Source: Candidatus Cloacimonadota bacterium (GTDB lineage: Bacteria > Cloacimonadota > Cloacimonadia > Cloacimonadales > Cloacimonadaceae). Taken from it: DNA of 50,895 nt. Where the stretch lies: contig JALOBT010000016.1 of assembly GCA_023228125.1 (NCBI GenBank), positions 1-50,895 on the forward strand. The letters run 5' to 3'. The position numbers were made by a program, and so were the translations under genes. The notes under the pieces are model-generated. The model had not been told where the DNA came from. It did not search any database and was given only the letters and a program-made list of their open reading frames with translations. Numbering within the stretch: the first letter of the stretch is position 1; each line of letters starts with the position of its first letter. This document shows, piece by piece, positions 8,383 through 16,629 of this stretch.

Positions 8383-10749
8383 CTATCTGATGAGTGTCAC
8401 TTTTTTGCTGCTGACGCTTCTGCCATTTACCATCAGGTTAATACAGTAAATTCCGCTTGAGCATCGGACATTGTCAGCATCCATGCCATCCCAGTAAGTT
8501 AGCTGCTCGCCTGGCTTTCTCGGATCAAGCTTGATACTTTTTACTTTCTGCCCTTTGAGGTTGTAGATAGTGATACTTGCATCGTTCATACTCTTTATTC
8601 CGTTTCCTTCAGAGGCTTGCAAATTCACCTTGATATTGGTAAAAGCACTAAAGGGATTGGGATAGGCAGTCAAGCTGATTGCAGGGATTTCAGGAGCCAC
8701 CGGATCATCATTTGATACCCACGGTTCACTGCCATATTCATAGCAGCCCATATCTATTCTGTTATTCCAGATGCGATAGTTACCTGCGAGATCATAAGGA
8801 GGCAAATCAAGCCCTGTTGTATCCGGAGTTCCCGTATTGATGCAAGGAGAACCGGCAGAAAGGCTGTAGAACAGCGGATTGTGGATATCATCCCCTCCGG
8901 CAAAAAGAGGGTTGCCGCTGATATTGGTATCTGAGTAGTTGATAGTGCTCCCTGGGGCTTGCCAGACATCATAATAGCCATTGCGGATAAGGTTGTTGTT
9001 AAGGGTCAATGCTGTAATAATACCGGAACCATCCATCGGGTTGATTGCTATCTCCACCGATCGGTTGTTATGGAAAACGCTGTTGGCAATAGTAACAATC
9101 CCATTTACCATCAGAGCTTCTCCATTGCCGCTTTGTCCGGCAAAAGTGCAGTTTGTGATATCTATTACCGGGTAATTATTACCTTGAAGCAAGACAGCTC
9201 TAACGTTGCAGTTAATGTTCGAGAATAAACAGTTCTTAATTGAATAGTACGGCGTAAATGAAGAATTAGAAATTCCCCCAAATGTTATAGCTTGAGAATC
9301 ATCGTCCATCATTGTGATATTGGAAAAGATAGTGTTCTCTATCTTAAGAAAAGGACCAACATCAACCCCAATGAGTGGACGCGCCCAAATTTCGTCGCTG
9401 GTAAAATTGGAAATACCATTTCTAAATGTGCTGTTTTGTATAACTCCAGTTAAGCATCCATCAATATAGAGAAATCCCAACTGAGTTGTTTCAATATCCT
9501 CAACAGTTATATTGTCCCACAGACAATTAGTGGCAAATACAATATTTATTACAGCATTATCATTCGGGCTCAGATCATGCATCCGCAGGTTCTTCAGATT
9601 TACATAGTCTTCCCTGTATCCCCAAATCGCACAGCTATTATTGGAATTCTCTGAGGTGATGGACATCTCTTCCAAGCTAATGTGGTTCTGATAAAAAGTG
9701 GCAAACACTCTTATAGATTGATTAGGAAGGATAGGTTCAGGCTCTCCGATAATCTGGGTGCTTTCTATTCCTGCTCCTATTACTTTTACCCAACTCTTAA
9801 GAGCTATGGGGAATATCTGTTGGTTCGCTGTCAGTGAATATGTGCCGGGAAGGATATGCACTGTTTTTTGATTCAAACTATCAGAAGCAACTCTGTAGAT
9901 AGCTGTGCGTATCGTTTTAAGAGCAGTTGACGGACTCAGGCCATCATTGGCATCATCACCATTAGGAGAAACGTAGAAGTCACTATTAATCTCTTGATGA
10001 TGGACATACCGGATATCAAACAGCAGTTGAAATTCATTACCCCAGGCACGAAAGGCAGCAGCATAGTAACTGGAAGGGTTGGGGACAGTAAACATATCCA
10101 AGGGGATGCTCAAATCATTATTGATAGAATGTGCAACTATATCTTGTCCTGATCCAGCGGTGTTGTTGTAAATAGAGCAGCGGTTAATCGGATCAAAAGT
10201 TACGTTGACCGATCCCATGTAACCATATATGTATAAGCCCCCCCCCATAGTATGCGAATAATTATTAAATATGCGTAACCCACTCATAACGGTGGTGCAT
10301 TTAAACAGATTTATGCCCCCTCCGAATGAAGAAGCATTTCCATAAATATAACAATTGGTAATAGTGGTAGTGCTATTCTGTCCCAATACTATTCCTGACT
10401 TGCCATTAGTTATGGAAAACCCACGGATTCTGATGTTCTGAATGTTTTGGTTGATTTTGATACCAGGTGAATTCATGCTTCCATCAATTATGGTAGATTC
10501 AATGTATGAGGGGTCATTAAATGTATATTCCAAACTGACTATCGTGATATTGCTTAGAGATACGTTAACATTCTCCAAATATACGCCTGGATATACCATA
10601 ACTGTATCCCCAGACGAGGAAGCCGTAACGGCAGTTTGAATGCTGGTATACTGTCCTGCTCCAGCAATATCTACAGTTCTTGTAATTGCACTCAGTCCTA
10701 TGTATGCAAAACATATCAACCCGAAAATAATCCATTTATATTTAGACAT
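8383..10749 (-). CDS. Secreted parallel beta-helix protein with T9SS-type sorting tail
   Basis: The protein has 788 residues. It begins with a signal peptide (MSKYKWIIFGLICFAYIGLS) behind an AAGGGG site. The body has repeated Asn/Ile/Gly-rich short strands (such as NCTFAGQSGNGEALMVNG and YISNGKSGIVL-like turns) typical of right-handed beta-helix, DUF1565-type surface proteins. A segment FYVSPNGDDANDGLSPSTALKTI near residue 250 marks a second helix domain. The last 80 residues are a sorting module: TAYPNPFSAFTNIKV, YNLKGQKVKSI, YWDGMD, and an end in SGIYCINL-VTLIR. I infer export across the outer membrane and attachment at the surface. Substrate unknown; it could be an adhesin or a polysaccharide-binding protein. 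Confidence 0.85.
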   Translation of the reverse strand: MSKYKWIIFGLICFAYIGLSAITRTVDIAGAGQYTSIQTAVTASSSGDTVMVYPGVYLENVNVSLSNITIVSLEYTFNDPSYIESTIIDGSMNSPGIKINQNIQNIRIRGFSITNGKSGIVLGQNSTTTITNCYIYGNASSFGGGINLFKCTTVMSGLRIFNNYSHTMGGGLYIYGYMGSVNVTFDPINRCSIYNNTAGSGQDIVAHSINNDLSIPLDMFTVPNPSSYYAAAFRAWGNEFQLLFDIRYVHHQEINSDFYVSPNGDDANDGLSPSTALKTIRTAIYRVASDSLNQKTVHILPGTYSLTANQQIFPIALKSWVKVIGAGIESTQIIGEPEPILPNQSIRVFATFYQNHISLEEMSITSENSNNSCAIWGYREDYVNLKNLRMHDLSPNDNAVINIVFATNCLWDNITVEDIETTQLGFLYIDGCLTGVIQNSTFRNGISNFTSDEIWARPLIGVDVGPFLKIENTIFSNITMMDDDSQAITFGGISNSSFTPYYSIKNCLFSNINCNVRAVLLQGNNYPVIDITNCTFAGQSGNGEALMVNGIVTIANSVFHNNRSVEIAINPMDGSGIITALTLNNNLIRNGYYDVWQAPGSTINYSDTNISGNPLFAGGDDIHNPLFYSLSAGSPCINTGTPDTTGLDLPPYDLAGNYRIWNNRIDMGCYEYGSEPWVSNDDPVAPEIPAISLTAYPNPFSAFTNIKVNLQASEGNGIKSMNDASITIYNLKGQKVKSIKLDPRKPGEQLTYWDGMDADNVRCSSGIYCINLMVNGRSVSSKKVTLIR

Positions 10750-10765
10750 TTTTGCCCCTTTAAAT

Positions 10766-10786
10766 GGGGAGGGCAGAGCCCTCCCC
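10766..10786. terminator. GC-rich hairpin between sorting-tail remnant and beta-helix gene
   Basis: A perfect 9-base stem GGGGAGGGC / GCCCTCCCC with a 3-base loop follows the stop of the remnant at 10799 on the minus strand and precedes the beta-helix gene. No U-tract follows, so it may be a terminator of the older gene or an attenuating hairpin. Confidence 0.45.
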
Positions 10787-10798
10787 GATACATTACTA

Positions 10799-10978
10799 TT
10801 ATTTTAGCATCAGCATTTTACGAACCAATATCTTGTTATTGGCTCTTAGTTTATAGAAGTATATTCCGCTGGAACAAGGTTTTTCGCCACTGTCCCTGCC
10901 ATTCCAAGTAACAGTATGACTGCCCACATCTACTGAACCACTCAGCAGAGTTTTTAAGGCGGGTATTGGTTTGTTCTT
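10799..10978 (-). pseudogene. Orphan C-terminal T9SS sorting tail (3' scar of a lost secreted-protein gene)
   Basis: Sixty minus-strand codons, in the same frame as the YhcG-type gene and separated from it only by TGA-TAG, encode a textbook sorting module. It includes GSHTVTWNGRDSGEKP, CSSGIYFYKLRANN and a terminal VRKMLMLK. There is no start codon or signal peptide. It is the 3' end of a gene whose body has been lost; the nuclease gene now occupies the adjacent position. Confidence 0.7.
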
Positions 10979-10981
10979 CTA

Positions 10982-12133
10982 TCACAATAATTCCTGTTTC
11001 AGGGCAGAAGCAAGGAAAGTCTGTATTTCCTCTTTAGATGGCAGTTCCAAAAGGTATTTGGAAACAAAAAGTGCGTTGTCAATTCCAGCCAGGGCATATT
11101 TTACCAGAGTGCTATCCTTTCCGGTGCATAGTAGAATGCCGATGGGTGGGTTGTCTCCCTTCCGCATTTCGTTAACACGGTACCAGCTTACATAGGTATT
11201 AAGCTGCCCGATATTTTCATGGTTGAATTCAGCCAGTTTAAGCTCAATTAAAATGTTGCATTTCAGGACACGGTGATAGAAAACCAGATCCACATAGAAT
11301 TGGGTATCTCCGATCAGTATGCGTTTTTGTCGTGCTTCAAAGCAAAAGCCATGCCCTAATTCCAGCAAGAAATCCTGCAAGTGGTCTAGGAGCCGGTCTT
11401 CCAAATCAGATTCGCTCAAGACCTCTTTGGCTTTTAGTCCCAGGAATTCGAAGATGTAGGGGTCTCTTACAGCTTGCAATGGGTTATAGGTATCACAGTT
11501 ACTATTAATAATATCACTTAGTTTTTGTTTGTTGGTCGAGAGTAAACTGCGTTCATATAGTAGTGCGTGAATTTGCCTTGAGAGCTCCCTCACAGACCAG
11601 TTGCCCTGAACACATTGGGATTGGTAGAAATCTCGTTTGTCGTTGTTCTCGATTTCGATCAACAGCTTTAAGTGGGTAAATGACAAAAGCGTAAATATAT
11701 GTCCCGCAGGCAAGTATAATAGTGGACTCGCCGAGTCCACTATCTTCGCGGCAAGCAACTTGGTGTTATTCGGGCATTTATCATCCCTATCTGATTCATT
11801 ATCAACGTTCTGTAATAGTGGACTCACTGACTCCACTATCTCGGGATAGATCCTGTAAAACTTCAGATAGCGATATAATTCTCGTTTGTCGGTCCTGGAA
11901 ATCTTAAATTTTTGCAATTCCTTTGCCAGGCTGATAATGATACCATCACCGTATTCTGCCCGATCTGAACCATGCAGTTCATATTCAGAGATGTAACTGC
12001 CGATCTGCCAATTGCGCAAAGTCAGCATTAAATTTACAGATTTGGCTGCTGCAGTTTGCGACTGGAGGTTCAGTTCGCGTATCTGGTTTACCAGAGAGGA
12101 GAAATCCATGTTTGCGGGAGATTCAGCGTTCAT
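10982..12133 (-). CDS. YhcG-type PDDEXK nuclease (DUF1016 family)
   Basis: The protein has 383 residues. The N-terminal part (LRNWQIGSYISEYE, LSRTDKRELYRYLKFYRIYP) is the helical DUF1016 N domain. The C-terminal half contains a PD-(D/E)XK-like core: IGDTQFYVDLVFYHRVLKCNILIELKL, with a D then E-x-K, followed by IGQLNTYVSWY. The family is often found with type I restriction-modification genes. Its biochemical role is not well established; nuclease activity is predicted from the fold. The middle carries two nearly identical nine-residue stretches, IVESVSPLL and IVDSASPLL, encoded by two palindromes (see repeat entries). RBS AGGA lies a short distance before the ATG at 12133. Confidence 0.85.
   Translation of the reverse strand: MNAESPANMDFSSLVNQIRELNLQSQTAAAKSVNLMLTLRNWQIGSYISEYELHGSDRAEYGDGIIISLAKELQKFKISRTDKRELYRYLKFYRIYPEIVESVSPLLQNVDNESDRDDKCPNNTKLLAAKIVDSASPLLYLPAGHIFTLLSFTHLKLLIEIENNDKRDFYQSQCVQGNWSVRELSRQIHALLYERSLLSTNKQKLSDIINSNCDTYNPLQAVRDPYIFEFLGLKAKEVLSESDLEDRLLDHLQDFLLELGHGFCFEARQKRILIGDTQFYVDLVFYHRVLKCNILIELKLAEFNHENIGQLNTYVSWYRVNEMRKGDNPPIGILLCTGKDSTLVKYALAGIDNALFVSKYLLELPSKEEIQTFLASALKQELL
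11719..11743. repeat. Palindrome inside the YhcG-type gene, copy 1
   Basis: ATAGTGGACTC / GAGTCCACTAT, a perfect 11-base stem with a 3-base loop, lies within coding sequence and encodes the KIVDSASPLL stretch. It is one of two copies spaced 96 bases (32 codons) apart. Confidence 0.7.
11815..11839. repeat. Palindrome inside the YhcG-type gene, copy 2
   Basis: The same arm ATAGTGGACTC pairs with GACTCCACTAT (one mismatch), loop of 3 bases, encoding EIVESVSPLL. The copy is in the same codon phase as copy 1. Confidence 0.7.
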
Positions 12134-12410
12134 ATCTTGATCCTATTATCCATTTCCGGACACATCCTTGCAAGTAGCAACGAGTCGCGATCCTGTCTTC
12201 CATTGCTCAACTCCTTCCCAGAAACATCATCTCTGGAGACCCCATCAGAATCTTTACAAAACGGGATCAAAATGCAATAGAACCAGTATAAAAGCTAAGG
12301 TTTTTCTGTCAATAGACTACTTTATCATTAGCTGGTTCATTACTCTTGCAAATCGTTATTCTACCGTAGCATAGGAACTGCGTCCTGCAAAACCGTATCT
12401 GGTAAAATCT
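12134..12410. other. Gap between YhcG-type gene and pseudogene
   Basis: No gene is supported. At about 12370-12387 lies AGGAACTGCGTCCTGC, a variant of the GGAACGGCGTCC hairpin box seen again at about 18527 and 47263. The rest shows nothing I can assign apart from the ribosome-binding region of the gene at 12133. Confidence 0.4.
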
Positions 12411-12717
12411 TCATTCTTCAGTCAGCTTAATGAAATCTGGATCTACCCAATATGTCTTAAAATCTTCATCTCTACGCGCCATTTCCTTATAAGAGGCATC
12501 AATTCTAATGGCTTCATGTAAAATAGATGGTGGCCAAAGAGGTTTCACTCGAAATGGAAACCAGCATGGGGCTTCCAGTTTCATAATAGCTCCCACCCAG
12601 AAGATCGAAGCTCGGCTCTGCCACAAGTTCCAGTTCAGTAGTTTTTGTGGAACCTCCGAACAAAACAAGCAGTAAAAACGCTGTGAGCAGAGGAATGAAT
12701 AAAGTGTTAGTTTTCAT
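12411..12717 (-). pseudogene. Decayed small exported protein with chitobiase C-terminal-like (CHB_HEX_C) repeat
   Basis: A start with GAGG site at 12717 opens a signal peptide (MKTNTLFIPLLTAFLLLVLFG). It is followed by PSFDLLGGSYYETGSPM and VSISSETSLATIYFT, the first half of a CHB_HEX_C-like domain. The frame then stops. Sequence resembling the second half (IRIDASYKEMA, then TYWVDPDFIKLTEE) continues in the next frame to 12411. The expected central DGTxPT segment is missing, so a deletion with frameshift is likely. The protein was probably a surface or lipid-anchored binding protein; it is now non-functional unless expressed as a short peptide. Confidence 0.5.
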
Positions 12718-12822
12718 TGTTTACCTCACTTGTATTTATTCTACAATTTACAGCTTATCGGAGCGGATGCTTCTTGTCAATGCGAATGTTTCTGGTATTC
12801 CCCAGAAATGATCGATTTCCCA

Positions 12823-12851
12823 TTGACAGATTTAGCTTTTTATAAAATCTT
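12823..12851 (+). promoter_or_regulatory. Putative promoter of the hsdM operon
   Basis: TTGACA (12823-12828), 17 bases, then AATCTTG. This fits the recurrent TTGACA-N17-TAnnTTG pattern of the window. It lies about 75 bases before the hsdM start. Confidence 0.45.
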
Positions 12852-12924
12852 GTAAACTTAAGATATATGTTCACGGTTCCATCGAACCAACTGAATCAAT
12901 ATTAGAAGGGAGAAGGAAAGATCT

Positions 12925-14991
12925 ATGAGCCAATCTCATTCACAAATTGTATCGTTCATCTGGAGCATCTGCAACCTCCTCAGAGGTATTTACAGGCGCA
13001 ACGAATACCGCAAGGTGATCCTGCCACTCACTGTAATCCGCCGCTTTGACTGCATCCTGGAAGCTACCAAAGACAAGGTTTTAGAAGCCATACCCCGTCT
13101 GGACGATAAATCCGACAACATCATGTTTGAAAGCCTCACCCGCATCACCGGAGTGAAATTTTTCAACAAATCCAAGCTGAACATGAAGAAGCTCCTGGAC
13201 GACCCTGAAAACATCGCCATCAACCTGCAATCCTATATCAACGACTTTTCCCCGAATGTAGTAAAGATCATAGAATACTTCTCCTTTTCCGAGCAGATCG
13301 CCCGCCTGCAAGAGAGCAATCTGCTCTACATGGTCCTACAAAAGTTTGTGAATGATGAGCTGGACCTCAGCCCCCGGGCCGTGGACAATACGGAAATGGG
13401 CTTGATCTTTGAAGAGCTCATCCGCATCGGCGCAGAGCAGTCCAACGAAGAAGCCGGAGAGCACTTCACACCCCGCGAGGTGATCGAACTGATGGTAAAT
13501 CTGCTGCTGAGCCCAGAGCAAGATCTGGCCAAAAGCCACGTGGTAAAAACCATCTTCGATCCTGCCTGTGGAACCGGTGGCATGCTCACCGCTGCAGAAA
13601 ACTACATCAAAGAGCTGAATCGTGATGCCCAGCCCCACCTCTATGGACAGGACTGGAACAAGGAATCCTATGCCGTGTGCTGCTCCGATATGCTGATCAA
13701 AGGTGAAAAAGCCGAGATCCATTACGGCTGCTCCTTTGAACAGGACGGCTTCTCCACAAACAGATTTGACTATATGCTGGCCAATCCCCCCTTCGGCGTG
13801 GAATGGAAGAAACAGCAGAAAACGATAACTACCGAACATGAGAATCTTGGCTTCAACGGCCGTTTCGGAGCTGGCTTGCCGCGCATCAATGACGGCTCAC
13901 TGCTCTTTTTGCAGCACATGATCTCCAAAATGCGAGATACTAAGGAAGGTGGCAGCCGGATCGCCATCGTGTTCAATGGCTCGCCTCTCTTTACCGGAGA
14001 TGCCGGCAGCGGAGAAAGCAATATCCGCAAATGGATCATCGAAAACGACTGGCTGGAAGCTATTGTCGCCATGCCCGATCAGCTTTTTTACAATACCGGC
14101 ATCAGCACCTATATCTGGATCATCACCAATAAAAAGGAAAAGCACCGCCAGGGCAAAATCCAGCTCATCGATGCCCGCCTCTTTTATCACAAAATGCGCA
14201 AAAGCCTGGGCAACAAACGCCACATCATCGGCGATGGAGAAGACAATCGCTTTGACCACATCTCCCAGATCACCAAGATCCATGCCGATTTTATCCATAA
14301 TCAGGAGCTTGAAACCATCAGCAATACAGAGCCCAGCACAGCCATCGTCAGCAAGATCTTTGCTAACCAGGACTTTGGCTACAGCAAGATAGTGGTAGAG
14401 CGTCCCCTGCGCCTGAACTTTATGGCCTCGGAAGAGCGGATTGCCAATCTGGATACTATCAGAGCTTTTGCTAAGCTCGCCGAAAGCAAGAAGAAGGACC
14501 CAACCCAACGCCTGAAAGAGATGGAAGCTGGTAAAGCCCGGCAAGAGCAGATCAAAGCGATGCTGCAAAGCCTGGACGATAGCATCCTCTATAAAAACAG
14601 AAAGCTATTTATCCAAGCTATAGACAAGGCCGCAGCCGCAAACAAGCTCAGCTTAACCGCACCGGAGCTGAAAGCCATCCTGGAAGCGCTCTCGGAGCGA
14701 GATGAAACAGCCGATATCTGCGCTAACAGCAAGGGCAAGCCCGAAGCTGATACCGAGCTCAGAGACACGGAAAGCATCCCCTTAAAAGAAGATATCCAAG
14801 CCTACTTCCAGAGGGAAGTCCTGCCCCATGTACCCGATGCCTGGATCGATAAGAGTAAGACCAGGATCGGCTACGAAATCCCGCTCAACAGGCACTTTTA
14901 CATCTATCAACCACCCCGGGCATTGGATGTGATAGAGGCAGAACTCAAGACCATTGAGGCCGAGATTGCCAATTTACTGGGGGGATTATGA
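12925..14991 (+). CDS. hsdM: Type I restriction-modification methyltransferase subunit HsdM
   Basis: The protein has 688 residues. HsdM, bound to the specificity subunit HsdS, transfers methyl from S-adenosylmethionine to adenine N6 in the recognition site. The N-terminal helical domain (LLRGIYRRNEYRKVILPLTV) is followed by the methylase core: FDPACGTGGML (SAM motif I), NPPFG (catalytic NPPF), and FTPREVIELM just before. The C-terminal extension with REVLPHVPDAWIDKSKTRIG and IANLLGGL is usual for the long HsdM class. It looks intact and should be an active methylase only if an HsdS exists elsewhere, because the local HsdS is a stub and no HsdR is present. The promoter motif lies upstream; the stop overlaps the next start. 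Confidence 0.95.
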   Translation: MSQSHSQIVSFIWSICNLLRGIYRRNEYRKVILPLTVIRRFDCILEATKDKVLEAIPRLDDKSDNIMFESLTRITGVKFFNKSKLNMKKLLDDPENIAINLQSYINDFSPNVVKIIEYFSFSEQIARLQESNLLYMVLQKFVNDELDLSPRAVDNTEMGLIFEELIRIGAEQSNEEAGEHFTPREVIELMVNLLLSPEQDLAKSHVVKTIFDPACGTGGMLTAAENYIKELNRDAQPHLYGQDWNKESYAVCCSDMLIKGEKAEIHYGCSFEQDGFSTNRFDYMLANPPFGVEWKKQQKTITTEHENLGFNGRFGAGLPRINDGSLLFLQHMISKMRDTKEGGSRIAIVFNGSPLFTGDAGSGESNIRKWIIENDWLEAIVAMPDQLFYNTGISTYIWIITNKKEKHRQGKIQLIDARLFYHKMRKSLGNKRHIIGDGEDNRFDHISQITKIHADFIHNQELETISNTEPSTAIVSKIFANQDFGYSKIVVERPLRLNFMASEERIANLDTIRAFAKLAESKKKDPTQRLKEMEAGKARQEQIKAMLQSLDDSILYKNRKLFIQAIDKAAAANKLSLTAPELKAILEALSERDETADICANSKGKPEADTELRDTESIPLKEDIQAYFQREVLPHVPDAWIDKSKTRIGYEIPLNRHFYIYQPPRALDVIEAELKTIEAEIANLLGGL

Positions 14992-15377
14992 ACGAGAAAG
15001 ATCTTGGCCCCATGGATGCTGCACCCCCTGAGCATGAAGTCATCTTGTTCAAGACCGAAGATAACAAAATCATGCTGGAGGTAATCCAGGGAGAAGAATC
15101 TGTCTGGTTGAACCAGAAACAATTGGCCGAACTCTACCAGGTGGGTGTGAATACCATAAGTTATCATATTGCTCAGATTTATGACGATGAGGAATTGAGC
15201 CCTAAGGCAACTGTTCGAAATTATCGAATAGTTCAAACTGAAGCAAATAGAAGAGTTACCGAAAACAAAATGGATACTCAAACTCGCTTAAAGCAAGAAG
15301 TTTTACCTCATGCATCCAAGGTCTGGACTGATAAGAGCAAAAAGGCAGAAATTGCCAACTTTCTGGAGGGATTATGA
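14988..15377 (+). pseudogene. Chimera: RhuM N-terminus fused to an HsdM C-terminal tail
   Basis: The frame has 129 codons. Residues 1 to about 95 match the start of RhuM proteins (VWLNQKQLAELYQVGVNTISY, then KATVRNYRIVQTEANRRV). Residues about 100-129 (EVLPHASKVWTDKSKK, AEIANFLEGL) match the extreme C-terminus of the neighbouring HsdM (EVLPHVPDAWIDKSKT, AEIANLLGGL). The junction is internal, and the gene sits between HsdM and the intact RhuM with ATGA-type overlaps on both sides. The simplest reading is that two tandem hsdM-rhuM modules recombined, deleting most of the second hsdM and the first rhuM. It could still be translated; a function is doubtful. Confidence 0.7.
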
Positions 15378-16414
15378 ATAGCAAGGAACCCACGCCGAGC
15401 TTTAACGAGATTCTGCTTTATCATACCTCAGATGGAAAATTCCAAATCGCCCTGAACAAAGATAGTGAATCTATCTGGCTGAATCTAAATCAATTGGCTG
15501 AACTGTATCAGACTTCTATACCCAATATCAGCATGCACATACGCAATATCTTGAAAGATGGTGAATTAGACCCACTTTCAACTGTTAAGGATTACTTAAC
15601 AGTTCAAACTGAAAAGGATCGCCAAGTACAACGGAACATAAGCTATTACAACCTTGAAATGATTCTTGCCATTGGCTACCGGGTGCGCTCCGAAAGGGGT
15701 ACCCAGTTCCGCATCTGGGCTACCCAACACCTCAGTGAATACCTCAGAAAGGGTTTCATACTTGATAATGAACGCTTGAAGGGTAACGATAAAGCTGCTG
15801 ATTACTTTGACGAGCTGCTGGCACAGATTAGAGAAATCCGCGCCAGTGAAAAACGCATGTATCAGCGGATCCGGGATATCTTTGCTTTGGCAGCAGATTA
15901 CCGCTCTAGCAGTGAAGCAGCACAGCTATTCTTTGCCAGCGTGCAAAATAAGATGCTCTATGCCGCCACGGGGAAAACAGCCGCAGAACTAATCCACGAG
16001 CGTTGTGATGCCCAACTGCCAAACATGGGGCTTACGAATTGGAAAGGCAAGGTGGTGCGTAAACAAGATATAGCTATTGCTAAGAATTATCTGGATCCCA
16101 CCGAGATCGATATTCTGAACCGCATTGTCGTGATGTTTTTAGATCAAGCTGAATTCCGTGTTTTGCGGAAACAGCAAATTCTTAGCAAAGATTGGGAAAA
16201 TCATCTGCGCAAGTTTTTACTGGACAACGAGCTGCCCCAAAGGGAAGGTGCCGGGCGCATCTCTCATGATAGCGCAAAATCTCAGGCAGAAGCTGCTTAT
16301 GATATCTTCGAACAAAAACGCCGGATTAAGAAAGAGCATGAAGCCGAAGCCAAGTATCTGGAAGACTTGAACCAAGCCACCAAACGGGTGGCTGCCAGAA
16401 GGAAAAAGAAATGA
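15374..16414 (+). CDS. RhuM family protein
   Basis: The protein has 346 residues. RhuM-like proteins are found in many type I restriction operons and genomic islands; their biochemical role is unknown. The N-terminus has the SIWLNLNQLAELYQTS helix-turn-helix-like segment. The central part (NLEMILAIGYRVRSERGTQFRIWA) is the family hallmark. A long helical C-terminal half follows, ending in a basic AARRKKK tail. A GGAGGG site lies ahead of the ATG, overlapping the chimeric gene. The first residues of the HsdS stub overlap its stop. Confidence 0.85.
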   Translation: MNSKEPTPSFNEILLYHTSDGKFQIALNKDSESIWLNLNQLAELYQTSIPNISMHIRNILKDGELDPLSTVKDYLTVQTEKDRQVQRNISYYNLEMILAIGYRVRSERGTQFRIWATQHLSEYLRKGFILDNERLKGNDKAADYFDELLAQIREIRASEKRMYQRIRDIFALAADYRSSSEAAQLFFASVQNKMLYAATGKTAAELIHERCDAQLPNMGLTNWKGKVVRKQDIAIAKNYLDPTEIDILNRIVVMFLDQAEFRVLRKQQILSKDWENHLRKFLLDNELPQREGAGRISHDSAKSQAEAAYDIFEQKRRIKKEHEAEAKYLEDLNQATKRVAARRKKK

Positions 16415-16557
16415 GGCTGAAGCCATTATCTGAAGTCGAATCGGGATATACTTACCTTAGAGACCATGATGTAGCTATCGCTAAGATTACACCATGTTTT
16501 GAAAATGGCAAAGGTTGTATATTCAGCAACCTGACAAGTGGGCATGATTGTCCTTGA
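16411..16557 (+). pseudogene. hsdS: HsdS (type I specificity subunit) fragment
   Basis: Forty-eight codons start at an ATGA overlap with RhuM. They encode YTYLRDHDVAIAKITPCFEN then GKGCIF, the conserved segment of HsdS target-recognition domains (usually YFEDGDVLLAKITPCFENGK). HsdS proteins are about 400 residues with two such domains, so nearly all of the gene is missing. It ends at TGA 16557, immediately followed by the rmuC upstream region. This stub means the local methylase lacks its own specificity subunit. Confidence 0.7.
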
Positions 16558-16584
16558 CACATACATCACGGATAATGCTATGAT
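16554..16584 (+). promoter_or_regulatory. Possible promoter of rmuC
   Basis: TTGACA (16554-16559) overlaps the HsdS stub stop. An extended TGcTATGAT lies 19 bases beyond, wider than usual. A weak candidate, and it does not fit the TAnnTTG pattern of the other upstream regions. Confidence 0.25.
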
Positions 16585-16629
16585 TTTATATAAGAAATAC
16601 TAACATATTGTAACCCACGGGAGAGAATA

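Noticed and set aside
8883..9175. Short plus-strand frames opposite the beta-helix gene
   Set aside because: They lack start signals and domains and lie inside a clearly coding minus-strand gene.
13897..14568. A 223-codon frame antisense to hsdM
   Set aside because: It lies opposite conserved HsdM motifs and lacks any recognisable domain; a compositional shadow.
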